Below, one piece after another: positions 7,372-13,938 of a stretch of 15,590 nucleotides of DNA (positions are counted from its first letter, which is position 1; each line of letters starts with the position of its first letter). The notes beneath the pieces were generated by a model that saw only the letters and a program-made list of their open reading frames with translations, was not told the origin of the DNA and searched no databases. Location of the stretch: assembly GCA_023426765.1 (NCBI GenBank), contig JAEZBW010000176.1:1-15590 (forward strand), in the 5' to 3' direction. A program made the position numbers and the translations under genes. Source of the stretch: Bacillota bacterium (lineage in GTDB: Bacteria > Bacillota > Clostridia > DSM-8532).

Positions 7372-7422
7372 GATGGTTCAAAACGATTGTTTTCCTGAAC
7401 CCGTAATTTCGGGAAAACCATC
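7372..7422 (+). promoter_or_regulatory. Hairpin in the DUF1540 mRNA leader
   Basis: GATGGTT (7372-7378) can pair with AACCATC (7416-7422), and inside this CCCG (7400-7403) pairs with CGGG (7410-7413), with TTTTCC nearby facing GGAAAA. The structure ends 8 bases before the AAAGGAGG ribosome binding site. It could stabilise the transcript or regulate translation. It matches no riboswitch class I recognise. Confidence 0.35.
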
Positions 7423-7444
7423 AATTTCTGAAAGGAGGTTTATG

Positions 7445-7627
7445 ATGCAGCCTGTAAAAATGGATCATGCCAATGAAGGTATTAAATGTGTTGTAAACAG
7501 CTGTTACTATTATATGAACGGTGATAAATGCACGGCTGAAAAGATCGAAGTACAGCCTAGAAATGCCACTTCAACAAAAGAAACAGACTGTGCCACATTT
7601 GTGCCCGAAAATACAGCAAGCAGCTAA
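7445..7627 (+). CDS. DUF1540 domain protein, small Cys-rich
   Basis: The 60-residue protein matches the DUF1540 pattern, a clostridial mini-protein family of unknown function. Cysteines are at positions 15, 20, 29 and 49 in IKCVVNSCYYYMNGDKCTAEKIEV and the terminal TDCATFVPE. Four spaced cysteines suggest a bound metal or two disulfides, which is inference. Two ATG codons stand side by side at 7442 and 7445. The second is preferred because AAAGGAGG ends at 7438, leaving six bases rather than three. It has its own promoter and a terminator at 7635-7652, so it is probably a single-gene unit. Such proteins have been noticed in sporulating Bacillota, but nothing here shows a spore role. Confidence 0.85.
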   Translation: MQPVKMDHANEGIKCVVNSCYYYMNGDKCTAEKIEVQPRNATSTKETDCATFVPENTASS

Positions 7628-7634
7628 CTACCCG

Positions 7635-7655
7635 GGGAGGATGCATCCTCCCTTC
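7635..7655 (+). terminator. Rho-independent terminator after the DUF1540 gene
   Basis: The perfect palindrome GGGAGGATGCATCCTCCC (7635-7652) forms a 7-base-pair stem with a TGCA loop and is followed by TTCTTT. The T run is interrupted, so termination may be moderate. Confidence 0.65.
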
Positions 7656-7823
7656 TTTAATACATTTCCTAATGAATTCTGCAACCGGGAAAATTTCCGG
7701 CTCTCTTTGATTTTTCCGTAACAAATAAAGTACCCGAGAAATAGGTTCAAGTGTCTCACGAAAAACGCATTTTTTTGTAACCAAGCTGTAATGGAAACGG
7801 ATGCTGAAACGGCTTGATTTGTG

Positions 7824-7852
7824 TTGAAACCACAAAATTCATATGATATGAT
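7824..7852 (+). promoter_or_regulatory. Promoter of the PP2C-LysM gene
   Basis: TTGAAA (7824-7829), a 17-base spacer and TATGAT (7847-7852) lie about 48 bases before the start codon. An imperfect inverted repeat, CAAGCTGT (7782-7789) and ACGGCTTG (7809-7816), sits just upstream of the -35 box and could be a regulator site. Confidence 0.6.
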
Positions 7853-7899
7853 GATAAAAAAGGAATATCCAGCACTTGTCGAAAGAAGGAGAATTCCAA

Positions 7900-9237
7900 A
7901 TGAGCGAGATATTAAAGGTAAATGCGTGCGTTTATTCACGCAGGGGAAACGAAAGAGAAACAAACCGGGATGACTTCTATATGAATGGTAAGTTCTTATC
8001 GGAGCATCATCTGGACAACATGGAGGCATCTTTGGAAAACCGCGGAAATGAGTATTTCTTTGCGGTGGCCGACCACATGGAATATTCCGACGACGAAAGA
8101 CGTGCCAGCTTTTCAATCCTGCGCGAAATGGGAAAATTTCATGAAAAGATAACCGTTCATGAAGGCGATGCAGACTTTAAGACGAAAGAACTGGCTTCCA
8201 GGGTTACTGAAACAGCGAAATATCTTGAAAGCTTTATGGATATGAACAAAGTGCCCGCTGAAGATCCAGCCAGACAAATGGGCTTTTCCGGGTTGTTACT
8301 GTCAGAGGGAAAAGCTTTTGGCGCACTCTTCGGAACGGGACACATCTATTACTGCCGGGGTAATGTTTTCAAACATATGTCCAGCGAAAAAGCCCAGCCG
8401 CAGCGGCTGGTAGAGCTGGGAATCATCTCGGATGACGAGGTGGAGGGTTTTCAGGAGAAATACAATATCGACGACGATCAGGATGGGCCCGTCACCTTGA
8501 CAGAGCCAATGGAAATCATGGAAGGGGACAAGTATCTTCTCATCAGCGACGGGGTGTACAATGCCCTCGGGGAAGAGAGCCTGGAAGATATTTTGTCCAT
8601 GCGCAGCGACAGTACATATATTGCCTACCGGGTGATTTCGGAAGCGATGAAGAAAAGCGCTGATGACGATATGACGGCGATGGTTGTCCGCATAGAAAGG
8701 GTGACGGCCTCAAACACCGCTCCGGTAAAAAAAGTGCCTGAAAAGCCAAAGGCGACTGCTTTAAAGAGCACACCGCCGCCAACCTATAAATACAACAGCA
8801 CCAACAAGAAGAATTTTAGAAAATATGAAAATATCATTTATTATGTAGCCGTGGTTCTCACTGCGGTTCTATTGGTCGTGATCATGTACTTTGTCATTAA
8901 AAATATTATGGACAAGTTGAAGGATTCCGATCCGGTGTCTCCAACCCCTCCCATTACCGTTTCAGTGACACCTGAACCGACGGACGCCCCTGAAATAACA
9001 CCGGAAGCCACCCCGCAAGCCACACCAAGCCCCACACAGGCGCCTGTAGCAGAAGTGAAGATCCATAAGGTGAAAAAGGGTGAAACCCTGTCTTCCATTG
9101 CAAAGCAGTACTACGGCGACGATTGGACATATGTGGAGAAGCTTGGGATGTATAACAAGATCCCTGCACCGTACAACAATATCTCAGTCGATCAGGAATT
9201 GAAGATTCCTTCCAAAGAGGAACTGAAGGGTCAATAA
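7900..9237 (+). CDS. Membrane-anchored PP2C-like phosphatase with extracellular LysM domain
   Basis: The 445-residue protein has four parts. Residues 1 to about 265 resemble a PP2C-type Ser/Thr phosphatase: NRDDFY (22-27), FFAVADHMEYSDDERRAS (53-70), the GLLLSEGKAFGALFGTGHIY strand pair, LLISDGVYNAL (near 214-224) and ADDDMTAMVV (near 252-261). Next comes a Lys/Pro linker, one membrane helix at about 312-334, a Pro/Thr/Glu-rich linker and a C-terminal LysM domain (about 386-441; IHKVKKGETLSSIAKQYYGD). The N-terminal domain should be cytoplasmic and LysM outside, binding peptidoglycan. In canonical PP2C the second motif is DGMGG; here it is DHMEY, so the metal site is altered though D24/D25, D58, D217 and the late aspartates remain. 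The ATG at 7900 follows AAGGAG at 7886-7891. No partner kinase is nearby. It could link wall state to cytoplasmic phosphorylation (inference). Confidence 0.85.
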   Translation: MSEILKVNACVYSRRGNERETNRDDFYMNGKFLSEHHLDNMEASLENRGNEYFFAVADHMEYSDDERRASFSILREMGKFHEKITVHEGDADFKTKELASRVTETAKYLESFMDMNKVPAEDPARQMGFSGLLLSEGKAFGALFGTGHIYYCRGNVFKHMSSEKAQPQRLVELGIISDDEVEGFQEKYNIDDDQDGPVTLTEPMEIMEGDKYLLISDGVYNALGEESLEDILSMRSDSTYIAYRVISEAMKKSADDDMTAMVVRIERVTASNTAPVKKVPEKPKATALKSTPPPTYKYNSTNKKNFRKYENIIYYVAVVLTAVLLVVIMYFVIKNIMDKLKDSDPVSPTPPITVSVTPEPTDAPEITPEATPQATPSPTQAPVAEVKIHKVKKGETLSSIAKQYYGDDWTYVEKLGMYNKIPAPYNNISVDQELKIPSKEELKGQ

Positions 9238-9246
9238 AAAGTGAAG

Positions 9247-9271
9247 CGGTTTGGTAATCCAAACCGTTTTT
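9247..9271 (+). terminator. Rho-independent terminator after the PP2C-LysM gene
   Basis: CGGTTTGG and CCAAACCG form a perfect 8-base-pair stem around a TAAT loop, followed by five T residues. It begins ten bases after the stop codon. Confidence 0.9.
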
Positions 9272-9325
9272 CTGATCTATTAAGAAGTTCATTGTTTTGA
9301 AAAAAGTGAAAAGCCCGCCAAAAAA

Positions 9326-9444
9326 GCACCACGATTGTCATTGCTATAAACGAAGCTGCCACCCTGAGCGTTGCGAAGGATTTACTTCGGGTAAAATTCC
9401 TCGTTGCACTCAGAATGACAGCTTCGCTATAATTTTCGTGGTGC
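9326..9444. repeat. 119-base palindromic MITE-like repeat; also probable terminator for the minus-strand gene
   Basis: The ends are perfect 9-base inverted repeats, GCACCACGA (9326-9334) and TCGTGGTGC (9436-9444). Inside, CGAAGCTG (9351-9358) pairs with CAGCTTCG (9419-9426), and the centre folds further around a TTCG loop (GGATTTAC with GGTAAAATTCC). The interior contains CCCTGAGCGTTGCGAAGGA and CTCAGAATGACA, matching the CTGAGCGAAGCGAAGGATCT / TCATTCTGAG type of dispersed repeat seen in many bacterial genomes. No target-site duplication is visible. On the minus strand the long hairpin is followed by six T residues (9325-9320), so it should terminate transcription of the ApgM-family gene ending at 9482. 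No transposase is present. Confidence 0.75.
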
Positions 9445-9481
9445 ACAACGTTCATGGAAAATCTGAACGAAAGGATGGATC

Positions 9482-10699
9482 TTACGTAAGGAACCTGTCC
9501 ATCAGCGTATGGCCTTCTTTAACCAGTATACCTGTTTTTTCAGCTTCCTTCTCGGTAAACCGCCTTGTTGTGAACGACGTGTCGCTCGATGCCCCTTGTG
9601 CTGTTTTCCTGAAAATGACATAGGGAACAGGCTCTCTGGAATGGGTTCGGATCGATAAAGGTGTGGGATGGTCGGGAAGCAGAAGAATGGAATAATCCCA
9701 TTTTTCAAGGCCTTTTAGCAGGGGTGATAACAACTCTGCATCTATTTTTTCTATGGAGGTGACCTTTCCCTCAATCATACCCTGGTGCCCGCATTCATCG
9801 GGAGCCTCTACATGGACATAAATAAAATCGCTGCCGTTTTCCAATGCCTGCAGGCAAGCCAAAGCTTTTCCCGTATAATTGGTGTGCAGATTGCCTGTAG
9901 CCCCTTCAACCATGATGGGTTCCAGGCCTGCAAGAATGCCAATGCCGCGGATGAGATCCACAGCCGAAATCACACTGCCGCCCAGGTTATATTTTTCCCG
10001 GAAGGGCTTCAAAGCGGGTTTTCTGCCCTGGCCCCACAGCCAGATAGAGGTTGCAGGGTTCAATCCTCTTTGAATGCGGCTTAAATTGACGGGATGATCC
10101 TTTAAAATGGCTTCGCTTTTCTTCATGAAGGATAGAAAAATATTGCTGTTTCCGCCATTTGGAAGAAATGAAGCGATTTTTCTGCCGCTGATGTCATGGG
10201 GGGGAGTTAAATTCAAACCATCTGTTCCGTTTTTCCAAATCAGACAATGCCGATAGCTGATCCCCGGATAAAATGAAAACTCCGGAGTGTTCAGTGCTTC
10301 AGCGATAGCTTTCATCAATTCGCCGGCTTCTTCGGTGGTGATTTCACCGGAACTGTAATCCAGCATGGTCTTTTCTTCATACTGCTCTTCACCCGATAAG
10401 GTGACAAGGTTACAACGAAAAGCCATATCGGTGTCTTCCATCGAAACCCCCATACTGACAGCCTCCAGCGGTGAACGGCCGGTATAATACAGCTGCGGGG
10501 CATACCCGAAAACCGAAAGGTTCGCCACATCACTTCCCGGAGGGTACCCTTCCGGAATGGTTTTTACAAGCCCCATTTCCCCATGGTGTGCTAAAAAATC
10601 CATATTGGGTTTGTTTGCAGCCTCCAGCGGTGTTTTTCCGTTCAGGGCCGGAACAGGGTAATCGGCCATGCCGTCGCCTAATAAAACGATGTACTTCAT
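9482..10699 (-). CDS. apgM: Cofactor-independent phosphoglycerate mutase, ApgM family (possible homoserine kinase)
   Basis: The 405-residue product belongs to the ApgM branch of the alkaline-phosphatase superfamily. N-terminal LLGDGMADYP carries metal ligand D9, and PPGSDVANLSVFGY holds the probable catalytic Ser56. Later metal ligands are visible in VEAPDECGHQG (D301, H305), LPDHPTP (D343, H344) and THSREPVPY (H353). It could interconvert 2- and 3-phosphoglycerate in the cytoplasm. However, bacterial members of this length are also annotated as proposed homoserine kinases when near threonine genes. No threonine or glycolysis gene is adjacent here, so both remain open. The ATG at 10699 has AAGGTGAG just upstream. 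It has its own promoter and ends before a palindromic repeat that probably terminates it. Confidence 0.85.
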   Translation of the reverse strand: MKYIVLLGDGMADYPVPALNGKTPLEAANKPNMDFLAHHGEMGLVKTIPEGYPPGSDVANLSVFGYAPQLYYTGRSPLEAVSMGVSMEDTDMAFRCNLVTLSGEEQYEEKTMLDYSSGEITTEEAGELMKAIAEALNTPEFSFYPGISYRHCLIWKNGTDGLNLTPPHDISGRKIASFLPNGGNSNIFLSFMKKSEAILKDHPVNLSRIQRGLNPATSIWLWGQGRKPALKPFREKYNLGGSVISAVDLIRGIGILAGLEPIMVEGATGNLHTNYTGKALACLQALENGSDFIYVHVEAPDECGHQGMIEGKVTSIEKIDAELLSPLLKGLEKWDYSILLLPDHPTPLSIRTHSREPVPYVIFRKTAQGASSDTSFTTRRFTEKEAEKTGILVKEGHTLMDRFLT

Positions 10700-10772
10700 A
10701 TGCTCACCTTAAATCATTCATGTGTCGAATTCATTCATCAGCCATTTTGCCATGATTTGCTGAATGATAACC

Positions 10773-10801
10773 ATTATACCAATTCATCGGTTTGAAGTCA
10801 A
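10773..10801 (-). promoter_or_regulatory. apgM: Promoter of the ApgM-family gene
   Basis: On the minus strand TTGACT (10801-10796) is separated by 17 bases from TATAAT (10778-10773), close to the sigma-A consensus. The leader is about 65 bases long and contains an imperfect dyad (TCATTCATCAGC … GCTGAATGA on the plus strand, 10730-10770) of unknown role. Confidence 0.7.
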
Positions 10802-10906
10802 AAGGAACGGCCGAAGGAGCTTGAGACCGGTTTCCCAGGAGTTATTGTTCGGAAGCAGCACCAGATAACCATCCGTGGGGCCTGGTTCTATCACAAAAAA
10901 ATCGAT

Positions 10907-10940
10907 AAATAAAAAGGAGGCAGGTTTTGTTCCTGCCTCC
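10907..10940 (-). terminator. Rho-independent terminator after oadB
   Basis: On the minus strand GGAGGCAGG and CCTGCCTCC form a 9-base-pair stem with a 7-base loop (AACAAAA), followed by TTTTT and further A/T bases. It begins 12 bases after the oadB stop. Confidence 0.92.
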
Positions 10941-10952
10941 CGAACATCAATT

Positions 10953-12143
10953 TCATTTACCCAGCATTGTCAGCAAAACACCTGCAGCCACCGCAGAACC
11001 AATAACACCGGCCACATTCGGGCCCATCGCATGCATCAGCAGGAAGTTTTGAGGGTTGGCCTTCTGCCCGACCACCTGGGATACACGGGCAGCCATTGGA
11101 ACTGCCGATACGCCGGCAGAGCCGATCAACGGATTGATCTTTCCTCCGGTTATCCAGTTCATCAGCTTCCCAAACAGTACGCCGGAAGCAGTTCCTACAC
11201 TGAACGCTATAAGCCCCAGCACAATAATGGATAATGCCTGCATGCCGAACCCGGGCTGGCTTAACTTGTCCGCACTGGCAGTAGCGCCTACGGTCAATCC
11301 AAGGAATATCGTAACAATGTTGATCAGCGCATTTTGAGCGGTATCATTCAAACGCCCAACAACACCGCTTTCCTTGAACAGGTTTCCAAGCATCAGCATT
11401 CCGACAAGGGGAGCAGCGGGAGGAAGGATTAAGATAACCAGGATGCTGACGATGATTGGAAACAGTATTTTTTCCAGTTTGGACACCGGGCGAAGCTGTT
11501 CCATAACGATTTCACGTTCTTTTTTCGTTGTCAGCGCCTTCATAATCGGAGGTTGAATAATGGGTACCAGGGCCATATACGAATAGGCTGCCAAAGCGAT
11601 GGGGCCAAGCAGCTCAGGTGCAAGCTTGGATGTAAGCCAAATGGCGGTAGGACCATCAGCACCGCCAATGATAGCAATGGCACCTGCCTGTTTCTCGGTG
11701 AATACCCCAAGGGCCATAGCGCCGATATAGGTTCCAAAAATACCAAACTGCGCGGCAGCACCTAAAAGGAAGCTTTTCGGGTTTGCTATCAGCGGACCGA
11801 AATCGGTCATCGCACCAATACCCAGGAAGATCAAAGGCGGATAAATTCCCAGCTTAACACCAAGATACAGCAAATCCAGCAAACCGCCTTCATGCAGAAT
11901 CCTATCAAAATTTATCGGCTGCACATCCCAGAGCGCAGGGTTCATCAAACCGCCCAGCGGGAGATTTACAATCAGCATTCCGAAGGCGATGGGAAGCAGC
12001 AGCAGCGGTTCATATTTCTTTCCAATTGCCAGATATATAAACACCAGAGCAATACCGATCATAACGAAATGCAACAGGCTCATATTGGCAAACCCAGATT
12101 CCAATGCCAGTTCCTTAATTGCATCAATGAATTCATTCCACAT
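10953..12143 (-). CDS. oadB: Na+-translocating decarboxylase beta subunit
   Basis: The 396-residue, very hydrophobic protein matches the beta subunit of the sodium-pumping biotin-dependent decarboxylase family (oxaloacetate, methylmalonyl-CoA or glutaconyl-CoA). This subunit decarboxylates carboxybiotin and exports Na+ across the membrane. About nine to eleven membrane segments are apparent. Family signatures include FLGIGAMTDFGPLIANP (about 106-122), the conserved GGADGPT loop with D163 and NPLIGSAGVSAVPMAARV near the C-terminus. The length is close to that of other family members. It lies 51 bases downstream of oadG in one transcript. No alpha (carboxyltransferase) or biotin carrier gene is in the window, so the specific substrate is unknown. 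The ATG at 12143 is preceded by AAAGGT. Confidence 0.95.
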   Translation of the reverse strand: MWNEFIDAIKELALESGFANMSLLHFVMIGIALVFIYLAIGKKYEPLLLLPIAFGMLIVNLPLGGLMNPALWDVQPINFDRILHEGGLLDLLYLGVKLGIYPPLIFLGIGAMTDFGPLIANPKSFLLGAAAQFGIFGTYIGAMALGVFTEKQAGAIAIIGGADGPTAIWLTSKLAPELLGPIALAAYSYMALVPIIQPPIMKALTTKKEREIVMEQLRPVSKLEKILFPIIVSILVILILPPAAPLVGMLMLGNLFKESGVVGRLNDTAQNALINIVTIFLGLTVGATASADKLSQPGFGMQALSIIVLGLIAFSVGTASGVLFGKLMNWITGGKINPLIGSAGVSAVPMAARVSQVVGQKANPQNFLLMHAMGPNVAGVIGSAVAAGVLLTMLGK

Positions 12144-12194
12144 AAAAATTTACCTTTCCATTATTTATTTTCATTTATTATGCCGATCCTCTTA

Positions 12195-12557
12195 TCAGAT
12201 TTTGGACAGAATTTGTTCGTTGCGGCCTGCAACATTCCAAATCGGGGTGGTATGTCCGATTCTTCTGATGGATCTGACCCGCAGACCTGTGCCGGAATCC
12301 TGCATACAGGCCATAATTGCAGCAGTGATTACTGCGATGATTTCGGTGTTGTCGGCAATATAACTGTCCTCGATTGCATTATCAGATAAAGATATGCCTT
12401 GCTGCGGTTCGGTTGTTGTTTCTTTTTCTGTTTCTTTCCCACGCTTTCCGCCTCTTCCGATAATACCGGAATACAGCTTGATACAAAAAATGATAAGGAT
12501 TAAAACGATAAAAACAACAACCATACCGACAAAAGCGACCAATAATGTCCTACCCAT
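12195..12557 (-). CDS. oadG: Na+-translocating decarboxylase gamma subunit (OadG family)
   Basis: The 120-residue protein has one N-terminal membrane helix (about residues 5-27, LLVAFVGMVVVFIVLILIIF), a charged Lys/Glu/Thr linker and a C-terminal block EIIAVITAAIMACMQ…RVRSIRRIG…PIWNVAGRNEQ. That architecture is typical of the OadG/PF04277 family, which anchors the carboxyltransferase and biotin parts to the beta subunit. Family members often carry histidines near the C-terminus for zinc; here only one late histidine is seen. The ATG at 12557 is preferred over an upstream in-frame start because GGGAGGTG stands directly before it. oadB follows after 51 bases, so the two form an operon driven from 12598-12626. 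Confidence 0.88.
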   Translation of the reverse strand: MGRTLLVAFVGMVVVFIVLILIIFCIKLYSGIIGRGGKRGKETEKETTTEPQQGISLSDNAIEDSYIADNTEIIAVITAAIMACMQDSGTGLRVRSIRRIGHTTPIWNVAGRNEQILSKI

Positions 12558-12597
12558 TTCAGCACCTCCCAGAGAATATTCGAAACTATTCCCGTTA

Positions 12598-12626
12598 AAA
12601 TTATCATAAGTTCGCTTCCGCGTCAA
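12598..12626 (-). promoter_or_regulatory. Promoter of oadG-oadB
   Basis: On the minus strand TTGACG (12626-12621) lies 17 bases before TAATTT (12603-12598). Transcription would start about 35 bases before the oadG start codon. Confidence 0.5.
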
Positions 12627-12670
12627 TAAAGTTTGTGTGTTTTTTCACATGTTCAGATAGTATTTTCGGG

Positions 12671-12700
12671 TTGCGGATTCTTTACACTTTGGGGTATAAT
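12671..12700 (+). promoter_or_regulatory. Promoter of the DUF1858 gene
   Basis: TATAAT (12695-12700) is preceded by TTGCGG (12671-12676) with an 18-base spacer. The promoter is divergent from that of oadG. The leader is about 85 bases. Confidence 0.5.
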
Positions 12701-12793
12701 AAATAATGTTGAAAACGAATTAAAAATAATGGTCCTGCCGGGAATAGAAGGAAACTTCTTTTCTGGTTTTTATGAATAAGGAGGAATTTGAAT

Positions 12794-13003
12794 ATGGCCA
12801 AATCAGTTTCAGAAGATATGATTATCCGTGAAGTTCTGATGCTTGACGAAGGAACTGCCCCAATTTTTATGAAGCACGGCATGCATTGCCTGTTTTGCCC
12901 ATCCTCTTCCGGGGAGAGCATCCGCGATGCCTGTGCAGTTCATGGCATTGATCCGGGAAAGCTAATCAGCGACCTGAATCAATACCTCAGCAGCAAAGAA
13001 TGA
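12794..13003 (+). CDS. DUF1858 (hybrid-cluster-protein-associated redox disulfide) domain protein
   Basis: This 69-residue protein consists of a single DUF1858 domain. It has the family core GMHCLFCPSSSGESI, with a C-x2-C pair at about residues 32 and 35, followed by a helical HGIDPGKLISDLNQYL tail. Such domains are found alone or fused to redox proteins and may form a reactive disulfide or hold a cofactor; the exact role is not known. A TTG two codons upstream lies too close to the AAGGAGG site (12778-12784). The ATG at 12794, nine bases downstream of it, is therefore used. It has its own promoter and a strong terminator and sits just before the hydrogenase-sensor operon, which fits a redox setting. 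Confidence 0.88.
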   Translation: MAKSVSEDMIIREVLMLDEGTAPIFMKHGMHCLFCPSSSGESIRDACAVHGIDPGKLISDLNQYLSSKE

Positions 13004-13010
13004 TGCAGGT

Positions 13011-13035
13011 AAAAGCCACCTTCCGGGTGGCTTTT
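13011..13035 (+). terminator. Rho-independent terminator after the DUF1858 gene
   Basis: AAAAGCCACC and GGTGGCTTTT form a 10-base-pair stem around a TTCCG loop, ending in a T run. It is symmetric enough to act in either direction. Confidence 0.9.
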
Positions 13036-13070
13036 AAAATGTTTGGGCTGCTTTACCGGGCTGGAACGAT

Positions 13071-13108
13071 GGCCTGCAATTGCATGCAGGCCTTTCCAAT
13101 GTTATAAT
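13071..13108 (+). promoter_or_regulatory. Promoter of the hydrogenase-sensor operon with palindromic operator candidate
   Basis: TTGCAT (13080-13085) is 17 bases from TATAAT (13103-13108). A perfect dyad, GGCCTGCA (13071-13078) and TGCAGGCC (13085-13092) around ATTGCA, covers the -35 box, so a bound protein would compete with RNA polymerase. The sequence TTGCATGCAG and the overall layout recur in the synthetase promoter on the minus strand at 7067-7039. Confidence 0.65.
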
Positions 13109-13135
13109 GAAGTAACTGAAGAAATGGGGTGACGT

Positions 13136-13492
13136 ATGGTTCTTTCAGAAATTGTAAGCTTAATCGGCGCAGAAATACATACCTGCAATGACAAAAGGGA
13201 TATAATCGTTAAATCCGCATGTGGTGCAGATTTGATGAGCGATGTGATGGCGTTTTCGAAAGAAAATGCCCTGCTGTTAACCGGTCTTATCAATCCTCAG
13301 GTGGTACGGACGGCAGAAATGATGGATATTCAGGTAATCCTGTTTGTACGCGGGAAAAAGCCAAACTGCGCCATGTGTGAACTGGCAGAGGAAAAGGGGA
13401 TTGTGCTTTTGTCAACCGATCTGCCCATGTTTACCGCATGCGGGATCTTGTACAAGGCAGGCATTACAGGAAGAGGCGTAAACTGTGGGTAG
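13136..13492 (+). CDS. DRTGG domain protein
   Basis: The 118-residue protein resembles a stand-alone DRTGG domain, a module first seen in HPr-kinase-like and phosphotransacetylase-type proteins and thought to bind a small ligand. Visible features are CGADLMSDVMAFSKENALLLTGLINPQVVRTAEMMDI-type strands (about 29-65), then an IQVILFVRGKKP strand and EEKGIVLLSTDLPMFTACGILY (about 85-106). There is no kinase P-loop, so it cannot be a kinase by itself. It opens an operon with an HATPase protein and a sensory hydrogenase, a grouping seen in clostridial hydrogenase loci. The ATG at 13136 has GGGGTGA just upstream. Its last eight bases overlap the next gene, suggesting translational coupling. Confidence 0.8.
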   Translation: MVLSEIVSLIGAEIHTCNDKRDIIVKSACGADLMSDVMAFSKENALLLTGLINPQVVRTAEMMDIQVILFVRGKKPNCAMCELAEEKGIVLLSTDLPMFTACGILYKAGITGRGVNCG

Positions 13493-13910
13493 CCTTATCA
13501 GAAAAGAGTACCTGATTCCAGCCAATGATTTCTCCATTGCGGGAGAAGCCTCCAGCAGTGTTCGCAAACTGTTGAATCAGCTGGGTGTGAATCCTCCCAC
13601 CATCAAACGAACTTCCATTGCCATGTATGAGGCTGAAATCAATGCCGTTATCCATGGAAATGGAGGAAAAGCCCTGGTTGAAGTTTTTGAGGACAAAATT
13701 GTCATCCTCATCTATGATGATGGGCCTGGAATTGAAAATATTGATCTGGCCATGCAGGAAGGATATTCCACCGCACCCGACAATATCCGTGAAATGGGTT
13801 TCGGTGCGGGAATGGGCTTATCCAACATTAAAAAGCATGCCGATGAGTTTGTTTTGGAAAGCGCTCCCGGAAAGGGAACAAAGGTGTATATCACCATGTA
13901 TCTTCACTGA
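13485..13910 (+). CDS. ATP-binding protein, anti-sigma factor (RsbW/SpoIIAB)-like HATPase
   Basis: The 141-residue protein is a lone GHKL ATPase domain. The N box is YEAEINAVIHG (E49, N53), the G1 box is YDDGPGIEN (D78/D79, G80, G82), and the G2 box is GFGAGMGLSNIKKHAD (about 105-120). Size and architecture match anti-sigma Ser kinases such as RsbW and SpoIIAB rather than sensor histidine kinases, because no dimerisation/His domain is present. It could phosphorylate a partner in the hydrogenase-sensor pathway or sequester a sigma factor; no partner is visible. It starts at a GTG (13485) that overlaps the previous gene, with GGAAGAGG at 13469-13476 as the ribosome binding site. The hydrogenase gene begins 28 bases after its stop. 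Confidence 0.85.
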   Translation: MGSLIRKEYLIPANDFSIAGEASSSVRKLLNQLGVNPPTIKRTSIAMYEAEINAVIHGNGGKALVEVFEDKIVILIYDDGPGIENIDLAMQEGYSTAPDNIREMGFGAGMGLSNIKKHADEFVLESAPGKGTKVYITMYLH

Positions 13911-13938
13911 GAGGCCTGCTTGAAGGAAAGGTTATGCC

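Noticed and set aside
10784..10894. A 36-codon minus-strand frame starting VIEPGPTDGYLVLLPNNN.
   Set aside because: It has only a GTG start with no ribosome binding site and overlaps the promoter of the ApgM-family gene. It may be a decayed gene fragment but cannot be supported.
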